64,000 nt of DNA, from assembly GCF_900101475.1 (NCBI RefSeq), contig NZ_FMZV01000002.1:310001-374000 (forward strand), given 5' to 3'. The notes below the pieces were generated by a model that was given only the letters and a program-made list of their open reading frames with translations, made no database searches and was not told where the DNA came from. The DNA comes from Ruegeria marina. Its GTDB lineage: Bacteria > Pseudomonadota > Alphaproteobacteria > Rhodobacterales > Rhodobacteraceae. Positions 28,119 through 39,340 of the stretch are shown here, piece after piece; positions within the stretch are counted from its first letter, which is position 1, and each line of letters starts with the position of its first letter. A program made the position numbers and the translations under genes.

Positions 28119-29693
28119 TCAGGCCAGCTCGCCCGCCAGTGCTTTGTCGATCAGCGCGATGGTCTCGGGAATGCCGTAAAGCGCGATGAACCCGCCGAAA
28201 CGCGGACCTTGCGACGCGCCCAGCAGCACCTCGTACAGCGCCCCGAACCAGGCGCGCAGCGGGTCGAACCGGTCGCGGCCCACGGCGTAGACGACGGATT
28301 GCAGCGCCTCGTCCTCGACCGGCCCGTCATAGGCCGCCAATTGCGCGCGCAGTTCCACCAGCGCCTCGCGCTCGGCCTCGGTCGGCGCCCGGTAGACCCG
28401 CGTCGGCTTGACGAAATCGTTGAAGTAGCGCACCGCAAACCCGGCCGCCTGATCCATATCCGGATGGCTCTCGGCGCTGGCCTCGGGCGCATAGCGGCGG
28501 ATAAAGCCCCACAACGCCTCCTTGTCCTCGGCCCCCGAGACACTGGCCAGGTTCAACAACATCCCAAACGGCACGATCAGGGTCGAGGCCGGCACATCGC
28601 CGCCGTGGATGTGCCACACCGGGTTGTTCAGCTGCGCCGCCAGATCCTGGGTCGGATAAGCGCGCAACTGCTGGTGATACTCGTCCACCGCCTTGGGGAT
28701 CACGTCAAAGAACAGCCGCTTGGCGGTCTTCGGCTTCTGATACATGAAATAGGCCAGGCTTTCGGAACTGGCATAGGTCAGCCATTCGTCGATGCTCACC
28801 CCGTTGCCACTCGACTTGGAAATCTTCTGCCCGTTCTCGTCCAGGAACAGCTCATAGGTGAAATGCTCGGGCGCGGGCACGCCCAGCACCCGGCAGATCC
28901 CGTCATAGATCGGCGTGTTGGTCGAGTGATCCTTGCCGTACATCTCGAAATCGACGCCCAGCGCCGCCCAGCGCGCGCCGAAATCGGGCTTCCATTGCAG
29001 CTTCACGTTGCCGCCCGTCACCGGCAGCGTCCATTCGCGCCCGTCCTCGTCGTCAAAGGTGATGGTGCCGTCCTTGGCGTTCACCTCCTTCATCGGCACG
29101 TACAGAACCCGCCCCGTTTCCGGGTGGATCGGCAGGAAGATCGAATAGGTCTGCTGCCGTTCCTCGCGCAGCGACTTCAGCATGATCTTCATGATGTCGT
29201 CATAGCGTTCGGCGGCGCGCAGCAGGATCTCGTCGAACTGGCCCGACTTGTAGAACTCGGTCGCCGAATAGAACTCGTACTCGAAGCCGAACGTGTCGAG
29301 GAACCGCCGCAGCATGGCGTTGTTGTGATGGCCAAAGCTTTCATGCGTGCCAAACGGATCGGGCACCGAGGTCAGCGGCTTTTGCAGATGCTCGCGCAGC
29401 ATCTCCTGGTTGGGCACGTTGCCCGGCACCTTGCGCATCCCGTCCAGATCGTCCGAGAAACAGATCAGCCGGGTCGGAATATCGCTGATCTCGTGAAAGG
29501 CGCGGCGGATCATCGTGGTGCGCGCCACCTCGCCGAAGGTGCCGATATGCGGCAGACCCGAGGGGCCATAGCCGGTCTCGAACAGGACATACCCCTTCTC
29601 CGGCGGCGCCTTCTCATAGCGTTTGAGCACCCGCCGCGCCTCTTCAAAGGGCCAGGCCTTGGACGCAAGGGCGAGTTCACGCGAGTTGGACAT
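28119..29693 (-). CDS. lysS: LysS, class I lysyl-tRNA synthetase
   Basis: The 524-residue class I (archaeal/alphaproteobacterial type) enzyme charges tRNA-Lys with lysine. It has HIGH-like [11 protein letters not shown] near residue 45 and KMSKS-like KISKSSGNG near residue 285. GGAG six bases before the ATG at 29693 supports the start over upstream in-frame codons. Class I LysRS replacing the class II form is common in alphaproteobacteria. Confidence 0.95.
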   Translation of the reverse strand: MSNSRELALASKAWPFEEARRVLKRYEKAPPEKGYVLFETGYGPSGLPHIGTFGEVARTTMIRRAFHEISDIPTRLICFSDDLDGMRKVPGNVPNQEMLREHLQKPLTSVPDPFGTHESFGHHNNAMLRRFLDTFGFEYEFYSATEFYKSGQFDEILLRAAERYDDIMKIMLKSLREERQQTYSIFLPIHPETGRVLYVPMKEVNAKDGTITFDDEDGREWTLPVTGGNVKLQWKPDFGARWAALGVDFEMYGKDHSTNTPIYDGICRVLGVPAPEHFTYELFLDENGQKISKSSGNGVSIDEWLTYASSESLAYFMYQKPKTAKRLFFDVIPKAVDEYHQQLRAYPTQDLAAQLNNPVWHIHGGDVPASTLIVPFGMLLNLASVSGAEDKEALWGFIRRYAPEASAESHPDMDQAAGFAVRYFNDFVKPTRVYRAPTEAEREALVELRAQLAAYDGPVEDEALQSVVYAVGRDRFDPLRAWFGALYEVLLGASQGPRFGGFIALYGIPETIALIDKALAGELA

Positions 29694-29786
29694 GTCGGTC
29701 TCCATCGGGGTACACGGGCGCCCCATGCGCCCTGTCGGGCTGTCCTATTGTGCCAGTGCAGCATGAGTCAATAAACCGGCGTCCGA

Positions 29787-30674
29787 TCAGCCCTGTTTCC
29801 GGGCATTTTCGGCGATCCAGTCCAGGATTCCGCGAACCTGCGCGTCCGCCGCCAGCCCGTCGCGGGCCGCCATGAAATAGCCGCGCGCCGAAACCGCCTG
29901 CGGCCCCTCCAGCCGCACCAGCGCGCCGGTGTCCAGGAAACTGTCCAGCACCCCCTCCCAGCACAGGCAGACCCCCTGCCCCGCCAGCGCCGCGTTGATC
30001 ACCATCGCGTAAGAGTTGAAATCCAGCACCCGCGCCCCGGCCGGCATCTCGGCCCCGACCGAGCGGAACCAGCTCGGCCAGTCGTGCCACTGGCTGCGCG
30101 CCGCCTCCATCGTCAACAGGGTCATTCGGGCGAAATCATATGCGCTGCCGCTCATCTCCCGCCGGTTCAGGTAGAGCGGGCTTGCCGCCGGGAACACCCC
30201 ATCGCCCAGCAGCCGGACGTCTCCGGCGTCCTCCGCCAGCCCGAACCGGATCGAGATATCGCCGGGGCGCTGCGGTTCACCATACTCCTGACTTATGATG
30301 CGAATCGTCACCTCGGCGAAGGTGTCTTCCAGCTCTCCCAGCCGGGGGATCAGCCAGAACGCCACCAGTCCTGACGGCGCGGTAATCGTCACCACCTTGC
30401 CCCGGGCCGCCTGCCGGATTTGCGCCACAGCCGTTTCGATCTGCCCGAACCCACCCCGCAAGGCCCGCAGCAAGTCCTTGCCATTCTGCGTCATTCGCAC
30501 CGGTTTGTGACTGCGGTCGAACAGGGCACAGCCCAGATCGGCCTCCAGTGCCGCAATCCGGCGCGAGATTGCCGGTTGCGACACATTCAACTCGGCCGCC
30601 GCCGCCGTCAGTGTACCGTGGCGTGCCGCCGCATAGAATGCCGTCAGCCCGGAAAAGCCTGGAAGCCGCTCCAT
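29787..30674 (-). CDS. LysR-type regulator divergent from dddW
   Basis: The 295-residue protein has an N-terminal LysR winged helix-turn-helix (GLTAFYAAARHGTLTAAAAELNVSQPAISRRIAALE) and a periplasmic-binding-like effector domain. It is divergent from dddW with a 95-bp gap. In R. pomeroyi the adjacent LysR protein is reported to activate dddW in response to DMSP. The same role is expected here by position. Confidence 0.88.
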   Translation of the reverse strand: MERLPGFSGLTAFYAAARHGTLTAAAAELNVSQPAISRRIAALEADLGCALFDRSHKPVRMTQNGKDLLRALRGGFGQIETAVAQIRQAARGKVVTITAPSGLVAFWLIPRLGELEDTFAEVTIRIISQEYGEPQRPGDISIRFGLAEDAGDVRLLGDGVFPAASPLYLNRREMSGSAYDFARMTLLTMEAARSQWHDWPSWFRSVGAEMPAGARVLDFNSYAMVINAALAGQGVCLCWEGVLDSFLDTGALVRLEGPQAVSARGYFMAARDGLAADAQVRGILDWIAENARKQG

Positions 30675-30691
30675 ATATCATAACCTCATCG

Positions 30692-30697
30692 TATAAT
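30692..30697 (+). promoter_or_regulatory. candidate -10 box of dddW
   Basis: A consensus TATAAT lies in the AT-rich part of the lysR-dddW gap, 72 bp before the dddW start. No recognisable -35 hexamer sits 16-18 bp upstream, as expected for a promoter that needs an activator such as the neighbouring LysR protein. Confidence 0.45.
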
Positions 30698-30769
30698 CTT
30701 GTGCATCTTTACGCGATTGCCCGCGCCCGGCAAGCGGCTGTATTGGTGCCGCAGAACAAGGAGCCCGCC

Positions 30770-31228
30770 ATGACCGACCTTCTCGACAGCTTTGCCGCCG
30801 AAATCGGCACCGCCACGCCGCTGCACCAGGCCAGCAACCTGCCGCATGCCCCGCTTGCGGTGGATGCCGCCCATGTGCCGCTGTCCGGCGGTACCGACCC
30901 GGCCTATGGCGAGGTGCGCTGGCGCACGCTGATCAACGGCACCCCCGAGGCGCCCCGCGACATGGTGCTCGGCATCGCCGAATTCGGCCCCGGCGACCGC
31001 CTGCTGCCGCACCGCCATACCCCGGCGGAATTCTATTTCGGGCTCGAAGGCTCTGGCACCGTCACCATCGACGGTATGCCGCACCACATCGCGCCGGGCA
31101 TCGCACTCTATATCCCCGGTGACGCCGAACATGGCACGGTCGCCGGCCCCGAAGGTCTGCGTTTCGCCTATGGCTTCCCCTCGGCCGGGTTCGAAAGCAT
31201 CGAATACCGCTTTTCCGCCAGCGCCTGA
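30770..31228 (+). CDS. dddW: DddW, cupin-type DMSP lyase
   Basis: The 152-residue single-domain cupin cleaves dimethylsulfoniopropionate to dimethyl sulfide and acrylate. The length equals known DddW. The metal site is H81, H83, E87 and H121, with Y89 as the likely catalytic base (LPHRHTPAEFYFGLEG, then DAEHGTV), matching positions I recall for R. pomeroyi DddW. AAGGAG precedes the ATG. The divergent LysR gene is the known regulatory partner. A generic cupin is the only alternative, and exact length, residues and context argue against it. Action is cytoplasmic. Confidence 0.9.
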   Translation: MTDLLDSFAAEIGTATPLHQASNLPHAPLAVDAAHVPLSGGTDPAYGEVRWRTLINGTPEAPRDMVLGIAEFGPGDRLLPHRHTPAEFYFGLEGSGTVTIDGMPHHIAPGIALYIPGDAEHGTVAGPEGLRFAYGFPSAGFESIEYRFSASA

Positions 31229-31319
31229 TTGCCGCAAACCGGGCCGCGCGCAAGGAGTTGAACCCGTGGCGCGCGCCGCCTATCCTGCGCCGCAGCAACC
31301 ACGCAGGCAGGACCCGACC

Positions 31320-31742
31320 ATGAGCGACCAACTCCCCCATCCGATGACGCCCCAGGATTGCCTTGTCGCGATCATGGTCGCTGTATCCGCCTCGGACGAG
31401 AACATCCGCACCGCCGAACTGGTCAAGATCCAGTCGGCGGTGAACATGCTACCCGTCTTCGCCGATTACGACATTGACCGCATGAAACAGGTCAGCCAGG
31501 TCGTGTTCGACCTGTTCGAACAGGAAGAGGGGCTTGATGCGCTCTTCGGCCTCATTCGCGACAACCTTCCCGAGCGGTTGTTCGAAACCGCCTATGCGCT
31601 CGCCTGTGACGTGGCCGCGGCCGATGGAGTCATTGCCGGAACCGAACTGCGCCTGCTCGAGGAAATCCGCTACGAGCTGAACATCGACCGCCTGCACGCC
31701 GCCGCAATCGAGCGTGGGGCCCGTGCGCGCCACGTGGTCTGA
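31320..31742 (+). CDS. TerB-like tellurite-resistance-family protein
   Basis: The 140-residue all-helical protein has two acidic TerB repeats: LVAIMVAVSASDENIRTAELVKIQ and ALACDVAAADGVIAGTELRLLEEI. TerB domains bind metal through such acidic helices. Solo TerB proteins are frequent in alphaproteobacteria with no firm role. It lies 91 bp after dddW on the same strand and is convergent with dacB. Confidence 0.8.
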   Translation: MSDQLPHPMTPQDCLVAIMVAVSASDENIRTAELVKIQSAVNMLPVFADYDIDRMKQVSQVVFDLFEQEEGLDALFGLIRDNLPERLFETAYALACDVAAADGVIAGTELRLLEEIRYELNIDRLHAAAIERGARARHVV

Positions 31743-31754
31743 CCGGCAACTGCC

Positions 31755-33245
31755 TCAGCTGCCATAGATCGCGCCCCAGCGTTCGATCAACTCCTGTTGC
31801 AGCTTCTTTGACCGCGTGTTCCAGCCGCGCGCGCCCTCGGGGCGCTCGCGATCCTCGGGGCGTATGCGGGCCCGCCGGTCGAAATCGGCGCTGAAGATGG
31901 CAAAGGCCAGCACCTTGCCATCCGCCGCGGTCATGAACCCGCCCAATCCCGAGACAAAGTTCAGCGTGCCGGTCTTGGCCACCACCCGGATCGGATGATC
32001 CCTGACCACCCGGCCCTTGGCGTCGCGCATCGGGATATCCTTCAACAAGCCCGGCAAAGTCCCCGCCTTGCCCGCCTGCACCAGCGCCGCGGCCAGACCA
32101 CGCGGCGTCATGCGCGAGGCCTCGCCCAGCCCGGAATGGTCGACAAGGCTGGTGCCGGCCATGCCGTATCGCTCCATCGCCCAGGCGCTCATCGCCTGAC
32201 CCGAGTCCCTCAGCGTGCCGGGTTGGCCGCCGCGCGCGATCGTTGCCGCCAGCCCGACCATCTCGGCGGTCAGGTTGGTTGAATATTTCAGCATGTCGCG
32301 CAGGATCTCGGTCAACGGCTCGCTGTCGTGATGCGCCAGCATCCGCGCCCCCGCGGGCAGGCTTCTGATCACCTCGACCTTGCCCAGAACCACCCCGTTC
32401 GACCGGGCCAGCGTCTGGAACACGTCACCGGCATAAAGCGCGGGCTTGCGCACAGGCAACCAGCGCGAACCGTCCTGGCCCAGTGCCTGGCTCGCCACGG
32501 TCCAGCTGTCGACGCGCGGGCGCTGTTCATAGGTATAGATCGGCAGCGCCCGGTTCACGACCTTCATCTCGGCCATGGCGACCGCCGGTCTGATCTTGGC
32601 GCTGCGCGCGTCCATGCCCACGGACCAGCCCTTGCCTGCCCGCTTCCACTCGAAATGCACCCGGTTGAAATTGAGCGCGATCCCCGACACCGCCGGGCTG
32701 TAACCCACGTGATCGGGCTGCTCGGGGTCGATGCTGAACACCTCCGGCAAGGCCCCGTCATAGACCTTGAACCCGCCGCGCACCTCGTGCACACCCGCAG
32801 TCTTCATCGCCCGCGCCAGGCTGGCAAGCGCATCGGTATCCAGCACCGGATCGCCGCCCCCGGCCAGAATCAGGTCGCCCTTCAGCACTCCGTTCTCGAC
32901 CGGGCCGTCCGCCAGCACCTGCGTCCGGAACCGATAGGACGGTCCCAAAGCCTCCAGCGCATACAGCGCGGTCAACGCCTTGGCGACGCTCGCAGGCGGC
33001 AGACCGGTCGCGCCCTCGACCGACTCCAGCTCCTCCCCGGTCTGCGCATTGGCCACGGCAAAGCCGATGCTGCCCGACAGTCCGGCCCGCGCCAGCAACG
33101 CTTCGGGCCGGGTCACGCCGCCGACGTCGAACGGACGCAGCGGCGGGCGCAGCGAGGTGGCAGGCGGGGCCGCCAGCCCTGCAGCCGGGCTCAGCACGGC
33201 GGCAAGCCCGCACAGGAAAAAACGTCTGGAAATGCGATCGACCAT
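31755..33245 (-). CDS. dacB: DacB, D-alanyl-D-alanine carboxypeptidase/endopeptidase (PBP4)
   Basis: The 496-residue periplasmic peptidoglycan hydrolase of the S13 family has S86-V-A-K89, then KYSTNL (SxN) and AKTGTLN (KTG) near the C-terminus. The N-terminal SRRFFLCGLAAVLSP looks like a twin-arginine signal. A GTG at 33278 with AAGGGA upstream would add 11 residues; the ATG at 33245 gives a cleaner signal peptide. It trims or cleaves peptide cross-links during growth. Confidence 0.92.
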   Translation of the reverse strand: MVDRISRRFFLCGLAAVLSPAAGLAAPPATSLRPPLRPFDVGGVTRPEALLARAGLSGSIGFAVANAQTGEELESVEGATGLPPASVAKALTALYALEALGPSYRFRTQVLADGPVENGVLKGDLILAGGGDPVLDTDALASLARAMKTAGVHEVRGGFKVYDGALPEVFSIDPEQPDHVGYSPAVSGIALNFNRVHFEWKRAGKGWSVGMDARSAKIRPAVAMAEMKVVNRALPIYTYEQRPRVDSWTVASQALGQDGSRWLPVRKPALYAGDVFQTLARSNGVVLGKVEVIRSLPAGARMLAHHDSEPLTEILRDMLKYSTNLTAEMVGLAATIARGGQPGTLRDSGQAMSAWAMERYGMAGTSLVDHSGLGEASRMTPRGLAAALVQAGKAGTLPGLLKDIPMRDAKGRVVRDHPIRVVAKTGTLNFVSGLGGFMTAADGKVLAFAIFSADFDRRARIRPEDRERPEGARGWNTRSKKLQQELIERWGAIYGS

Positions 33246-33331
33246 ACTCGCATAAAAGCGCAGCACCAGCCCGCGCACAAGTGATCCCTTGCGGGCTTTT
33301 CGTCCGGTTTTTCACGTGTTAACGGGCGTGC

Positions 33332-34159
33332 ATGGGTCACGCCGTCCTGATCATGTTCCTCGCCATGTCGCTGATCCCCGCCGGGGACATGGCAGGCAAG
33401 TTGTTGACCGGTCAGCACGGGGTCTCGCCCGTCTTTGTCGCCTGGTCTCGCTTTGCTATGGGACTCATGGCGATCCTGCCCTTCGTGCGCCCGCCAGCCC
33501 TCGCCCTGCTGCGCGACGGCCGCGTCTGGCTCAGGGCGCTGCTGCTCGCCGGCGGTATCCTGTCGATCCAGTCCGCGCTCCGGACCGAGCCGCTGGCCAA
33601 TGTGTTTGCCGCCTTCTTCGTGGGGCCGATCCTCAGCTATGCGCTCTCGGTGCTGCTCCTGCGCGAACCGGTCACCTGGACCCGCACGGCCCTGATGCTG
33701 GTGGGGTTTCTGGGCGTGCTGCTGGTGGTCCGCCCCGGGCTTGGCGGATCGCCCGGCCTGTTGCTGGCGCTGCTGGCGGGCTGTTTCTACGGCGCCTTCC
33801 TGACCGCCTCGCGCTGGCTCAGCCACCTGGGCACACCGCTGGCGCTCAGCTTCTCGCAACTGGCCATCGCCGGCCTGGTGCTGACTCCTCTCGGCCTCGC
33901 CAACCTGCCAGCCCTCGACGCACACACCGCCGGGCTGACCCTGGCCAGCGCCATGGGCTCGATGCTGGGCAACCTGCTGTTGCTGGTGGCCTATGCCCGC
34001 GCACCCGCGACCCGGCTGGCCCCGCTGGTCTATTTCCAGCTTATCGCCGCCGCCGGTCTTGGCTGGGCGGTGTTCGGCGATCTGCCCGACCTTTGGACCT
34101 GGGCCGGCCTGTCACTGGTGCTGGGCGCCGGTCTTGTCTCGGCGCTCCTGCGCCGCTGA
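33332..34159 (+). CDS. EamA-family drug/metabolite transporter
   Basis: The 275-residue protein has about ten hydrophobic helices in two EamA halves, with [32 protein letters not shown] in the first half. DMT exporters move amino acids, nucleotides or drugs; the substrate is not predictable. Its 3' end overlaps the convergent nadD by 48 bp. Confidence 0.85.
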   Translation: MGHAVLIMFLAMSLIPAGDMAGKLLTGQHGVSPVFVAWSRFAMGLMAILPFVRPPALALLRDGRVWLRALLLAGGILSIQSALRTEPLANVFAAFFVGPILSYALSVLLLREPVTWTRTALMLVGFLGVLLVVRPGLGGSPGLLLALLAGCFYGAFLTASRWLSHLGTPLALSFSQLAIAGLVLTPLGLANLPALDAHTAGLTLASAMGSMLGNLLLLVAYARAPATRLAPLVYFQLIAAAGLGWAVFGDLPDLWTWAGLSLVLGAGLVSALLRR

Positions 34160-34753
34160 CCAGCCGCCCGCCGCCCGGATCCGGGTCGAGCTGACATCCA
34201 CCATCGGCACGTTGACGAAACACCAGGCGGGCGCCTCCGAGCGGCCCAGCAGGTGCCGCGCCTCCCCGTCGATGCGGTATGGTGAATAGGCCCGCGCCGC
34301 CGGCGACATCCGGGCCGAGATCCGGTCACCCGGCCGCGCCAGCACCCCCACCGGCACGGTCTCCATGATCTGACGCCAGTCCTGCCAGCGATGGAGCTGG
34401 GCAAGGTTGTCCGCTCCCATCAGCCAGACGAACCGAACCCGCGGATACATCCGCCTGAGCGCCGCGATCGTATCCGCCGTGGCCCGCGTGCCAAGATGGG
34501 TCTCGATATCGGTCACATCGACCCGCGGATGCCGCATCACCGCCCGCGCCGCCGTCATGCGCTGTGCCAGCGGCGCCGGCCCGCGCGCCTTCAGCGGATT
34601 GCCAGGTGTCACCAGCCACCAGATACGGTCCAGTCCGAACATCTTCAGCGCCTCGCGCGTCACATGCACATGACCCGCATGCGGCGGATCGAACGAGCCG
34701 CCGAACAGCCCGATCACCTGACCAGGCCGCACATATGGAAAACCCTGCCTCAT
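34112..34753 (-). CDS. nadD: NadD, nicotinate-nucleotide adenylyltransferase
   Basis: The 213-residue nucleotidyltransferase makes nicotinic acid adenine dinucleotide from NaMN and ATP. It has [17 protein letters not shown] ((H/T)xGH) near the N-terminus and [12 protein letters not shown] (ISSTxxR) near the C-terminus. nadE, the next enzyme of NAD synthesis, is at 52638 but not linked. The C-terminal tail overlaps the transporter gene. Confidence 0.95.
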   Translation of the reverse strand: MRQGFPYVRPGQVIGLFGGSFDPPHAGHVHVTREALKMFGLDRIWWLVTPGNPLKARGPAPLAQRMTAARAVMRHPRVDVTDIETHLGTRATADTIAALRRMYPRVRFVWLMGADNLAQLHRWQDWRQIMETVPVGVLARPGDRISARMSPAARAYSPYRIDGEARHLLGRSEAPAWCFVNVPMVDVSSTRIRAAGGWSAAQERRDKTGAQHQ

Positions 34754-34882
34754 GAGCGTCTTGCTTGGCGCTTGCGCAGCACCTTGTCAATCGGCGGGCC
34801 GCACCCCGTCGCCAGGCCGTGTCGGACCCGGCACCGGCACCTCGGCACAGCAGCGTCCCGGACACCAACATCACGAAACAGC

Positions 34883-34910
34883 AAAAAACCCCGACCGTTT
34901 ACGGCCGGGG
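34883..34910 (-). terminator. intrinsic terminator of the gene at 34946
   Basis: On the minus strand, CCCCGGCCGT-AAA-ACGGTCGGGG (one G-U pair) is followed directly by six T residues. This is a canonical rho-independent terminator, 36 bp after the stop of the unknown secreted-protein gene. Confidence 0.92.
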
Positions 34911-34945
34911 TCCGAATGCAACGGCCGAAGCCACATCGTGACGGA

Positions 34946-35821
34946 TCAGGAAAAGATGAAATCGCCGCTACTGTCGAGTTCCAGCGAAAGGTCGATCTCG
35001 CTCGTCGGATCCACCGGCCCGTTGTTACCGGGCAACAAGAACCCCATGCCGGACGGCAGCGGATCCGGGTCCGTGCCATCGAGATTGTGATCCCCATAGG
35101 CGTAATACTCGGTCATTTGTCCACCGCCCTTGATCACAACGCCCATCAGGTCTGCACCCGAGTTCAGGAATGGCACATTAGTGTCGTCATTGATCAGCGC
35201 GAACAGGAAGTCGTCGATGTAATCATCCAGATCGTTGCCATTTGCGGCCACGAACGCACCCGAGAAGTCCACCTTGATCGTGTAATAGCCGTCGCCGCTG
35301 ACGTCGCCGATTGTCTGGTTGAATACGAACACGACATGCGAGATGTCCTGCGCCCATTCCGGGAAATCGTCACCGCTGGGCGGCTCGACCGGGCAATAGG
35401 TGCCGGTAGCGGCCAGTTTCAGGCTGTCTTCACGGCATTCACCGACACTGGTGGCGCGAATGCCGATCTCTGCATCCGCCAGATCGGCAAGGCTCGAAAT
35501 CCCAAGCTCCTCCATCGTGAATGTCAAAAACCCCGAGGTGGTATCGGCATCATTGCCGCCAACGGTGCCGATCTCCTCGGCAATGTCGAACCCGTCCAGC
35601 CTGTTGCCGTTGCTGTCGCTACCCCTCATGTTGTTGCCACCGGAAATCCGCGAGATATCCCCGCCGTCGTTCCCGACGTCGATGAAGAACCCGTTCAGAT
35701 CGGCAATCCCGCTCAGCAGCTCATAGGTGAATGTGATGTTGCCTAACCCGTCATCTGTCGCGATCACCTCAACGGTCACGGCCCCAGACGTCAAAGTCCA
35801 TTTAACCATGTCACAAGTCAT
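34946..35821 (-). CDS. unknown acidic protein, possible type I secretion substrate
   Basis: The 291-residue protein is acidic, with few lysines and no signal peptide. It is rich in G, D, N and beta-strand patterns such as GNITFTYELLSGIADLNGFFIDVGND. The C-terminus SSGDFIFS resembles the -DDFIF end of the RTX protein at 345, which suggests type I secretion without RTX repeats. I recognise no family. GGGGGA eight bases before the ATG supports the start. It is followed by a strong terminator, so it is a single-gene unit. Confidence 0.6.
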   Translation of the reverse strand: MTCDMVKWTLTSGAVTVEVIATDDGLGNITFTYELLSGIADLNGFFIDVGNDGGDISRISGGNNMRGSDSNGNRLDGFDIAEEIGTVGGNDADTTSGFLTFTMEELGISSLADLADAEIGIRATSVGECREDSLKLAATGTYCPVEPPSGDDFPEWAQDISHVVFVFNQTIGDVSGDGYYTIKVDFSGAFVAANGNDLDDYIDDFLFALINDDTNVPFLNSGADLMGVVIKGGGQMTEYYAYGDHNLDGTDPDPLPSGMGFLLPGNNGPVDPTSEIDLSLELDSSGDFIFS

Positions 35822-36187
35822 TCGGTATTTCCCCCACTAAAAGTATTCTTTGCCCCATTCCGGAGCAGTACAGCCACAAGTATAAGATTTTAAACGATTT
35901 TGAATGCATCTCATATGACGCATATCAAAAATTGAGAAATCAAGGGAATCTCGCAAAATGCACTCTCCCAATGGACGATTAAAACACCCAAAAAGGTGCC
36001 CTATCGTCAAGAGTACCCCCAATGGTTGTGCTTCCACTTATTTGCGGCGGCAGGAACCGACTGCCAGTCGATTCGATTTCGACCTGATTTGAGCCCTCGA
36101 TACAGCTTCCAGGCGCAGGCGCATTGTCCCGCGACCGATGTTTCTGTAACAGGGCCTCCGAACAGGATTACCAACCGGAGTCGACCC
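35822..36187. other. AT-rich divergent promoter region
   Basis: No coding frame is supported in this 366-bp stretch. It is locally AT-rich (35840-35960) and lies between the divergent unknown gene (34946) and ettA (36188), so it should hold both promoters. I cannot assign -10/-35 boxes with confidence. Confidence 0.5.
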
Positions 36188-37843
<1,656 letters not shown>

Positions 37844-38595
37844 GGCAGATTTCTTGTAGTTCCGTTTGGGTTCAAGCCTGCGCGGCAGTCGCTTTTCGTC
37901 CCTAAAGCGATAAGAGCGGCACCCGGTGGTGGTCTGGGTGCAGTAACCGCAGCCCAAGCGATAGAAGTACAAGAAATTCGCAAGGCAAGCATGGCCTTGA
38001 GCGAGACGCAAGGCCACGCATACAATCCAAAGGCTCGTGAACGCTTGGTTTGCGGGCCTCTTGTTTGAAATCACGCACGCAATATCGCTGGCCTGCCTTG
38101 GGACAGGGACTTACCCAGTCCCGCCGGGCACGTCCAACCCGTCGGCAGTCAGCAAAAGCGAACAAGCGCCTCTTGATCTGCGGCGTCTCGGATGTGAAGC
38201 CCGAACCCCTCGCCTTGCTCGAAGGCGCGCTGGCCCCGTTCGTTCGGTTACAGCGCCTGAGAAATGACCGGGGCAACGGCAGGGCATGGCGGTTCGTCAC
38301 CCGGCCGGGATTTCCGGAGGAGTCCGGCGACGTGCTGCTCCAGATCGAAGGCGATGCGCTCGAACGGTGCGGGGAACGTCCCCCCTCCCGGCCAGCGCTC
38401 GGAAAACCCTGTACAAAACGGACGATCCACCCTCTGGACCCTGTACAAAACGGCCAAGGCACAGATCATCTTTCGCCGGCGGGGTCTTGCCGAAATCCCG
38501 GCGATTAACATATTTTCAACACATTCTTCCTTAAACTGACATATGACACTCGGGTCTCATCACGACCGTTTCGCGATGATCTGGCAGGAGGATCA
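37844..38595. other. 752-bp region without a confident gene
   Basis: Several overlapping frames are open on both strands, but none has a ribosome binding site, a recognisable domain or consistent codon bias. The best candidate is a plus-strand stretch at about 38160-38508 (LLICGVSDVKPEPLALLEG...) with plausible codon use but no start. It may be gene decay. A 15-bp direct repeat lies at 38407 and 38439. Confidence 0.5.
38407..38453. repeat. two direct copies of a TGTACA-containing 15-mer
   Basis: CCCTGTACAAAACGG occurs at 38407-38421 and again at 38439-38453, a 32-bp period. Each copy contains the palindrome TGTACA. They may be paired protein-binding sites upstream of the small gene at 38596 or a leftover repeat. 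Confidence 0.6.
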
Positions 38596-38811
38596 ATGGC
38601 TTGGCTCGGCTTAACTCTGGGAACGCTTGTCGGACTGGGCAGCAGCATCCTGGCCTGTATTTACTGGGACTTGCCGCTATGGGCCGCGCTGCTGCTTCAT
38701 CCAGTGATCGGAACCGCCATCGCCGTTTCGGTGATTTTGCTTCTTCTGCTGCGCAATGAAACCGAAACTCGTGGCGACAAGATAAGAGACACCGAACCTG
38801 TCGCCAGCTGA
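38596..38811 (+). CDS. small two-helix membrane protein
   Basis: The 71-residue protein begins MAWLGLTLGTLVGLGSSILA. It has two hydrophobic helices (about 2-22 and 27-50) and a charged, hydrophilic tail (RNETETRGDKIRDTEPVAS). GGCAGGAGGA gives a strong ribosome binding site, so it is probably real. No family recognised. Confidence 0.65.
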   Translation: MAWLGLTLGTLVGLGSSILACIYWDLPLWAALLLHPVIGTAIAVSVILLLLLRNETETRGDKIRDTEPVAS

Positions 38812-38834
38812 GCCATGTGCCGGCGGCCAGAGTA

Positions 38835-39260
38835 TCAGCCCCGAATCCAATCCACGATCTGACCTGCCCTCATTGCGCCGGATTGACGCTTTCGTTCCTG
38901 GCCCCGCTCAAAAGCGACCATGGTCGGAATGCCGCGAATTGCATAACGGCCGCCCGTCGATTGGTGTTTTTGCGTGTCCACCTTGACCAGCCGCGCCTTG
39001 CCGACGAGGATACCTGCCGCCTTGGCATATTCCGGCCCCATCATCTTGCAAGGGCCGCACCAGGGCGCCCAGAAATCAACGACCAAAGGCAAGTCGTCAT
39101 TTTTCTTTGCTTTCTCAAGGATCGCCGGGTCCACATCGATGGCATCTGCCGGCACCAGCCCCTGACCGCACTTGCCACATCTGGCACCTGCGGTCAGCCT
39201 GTCCTCGGGCACACGGTTCAATTGGCCGCACTCCAGGCAAGTCAGTCTCTTGTCACCCAT
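38835..39260 (-). CDS. trxC: TrxC, thioredoxin 2 with zinc-binding N-terminus
   Basis: The 141-residue protein has four N-terminal cysteines in two CxxC pairs (C8/C11, C28/C31), which bind zinc as in thioredoxin 2. A thioredoxin fold with WAPWCGPCK and the cis-proline RGIPTM follows. It reduces cytoplasmic disulfides, particularly under oxidative stress. Confidence 0.93.
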   Translation of the reverse strand: MGDKRLTCLECGQLNRVPEDRLTAGARCGKCGQGLVPADAIDVDPAILEKAKKNDDLPLVVDFWAPWCGPCKMMGPEYAKAAGILVGKARLVKVDTQKHQSTGGRYAIRGIPTMVAFERGQERKRQSGAMRAGQIVDWIRG

Positions 39261-39340
39261 CCGGGCCTCCGAAGTTCACATTCAAACTCCCACATGGGTT
39301 TTGACAGGCGAGGCCGCAAGACCCCGCCCGCCAGAAACGA

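Noticed and set aside
30770-31228. Assignment as DddQ or DddL instead of DddW
   Set aside because: Those proteins are longer (about 200 residues or more); the 152-residue length and LysR neighbour fit DddW.
37902-38462. Possible 186-residue minus-strand gene downstream of ettA
   Set aside because: No ribosome binding site, Arg/Ser/Pro-rich composition typical of a non-coding frame, no family features.
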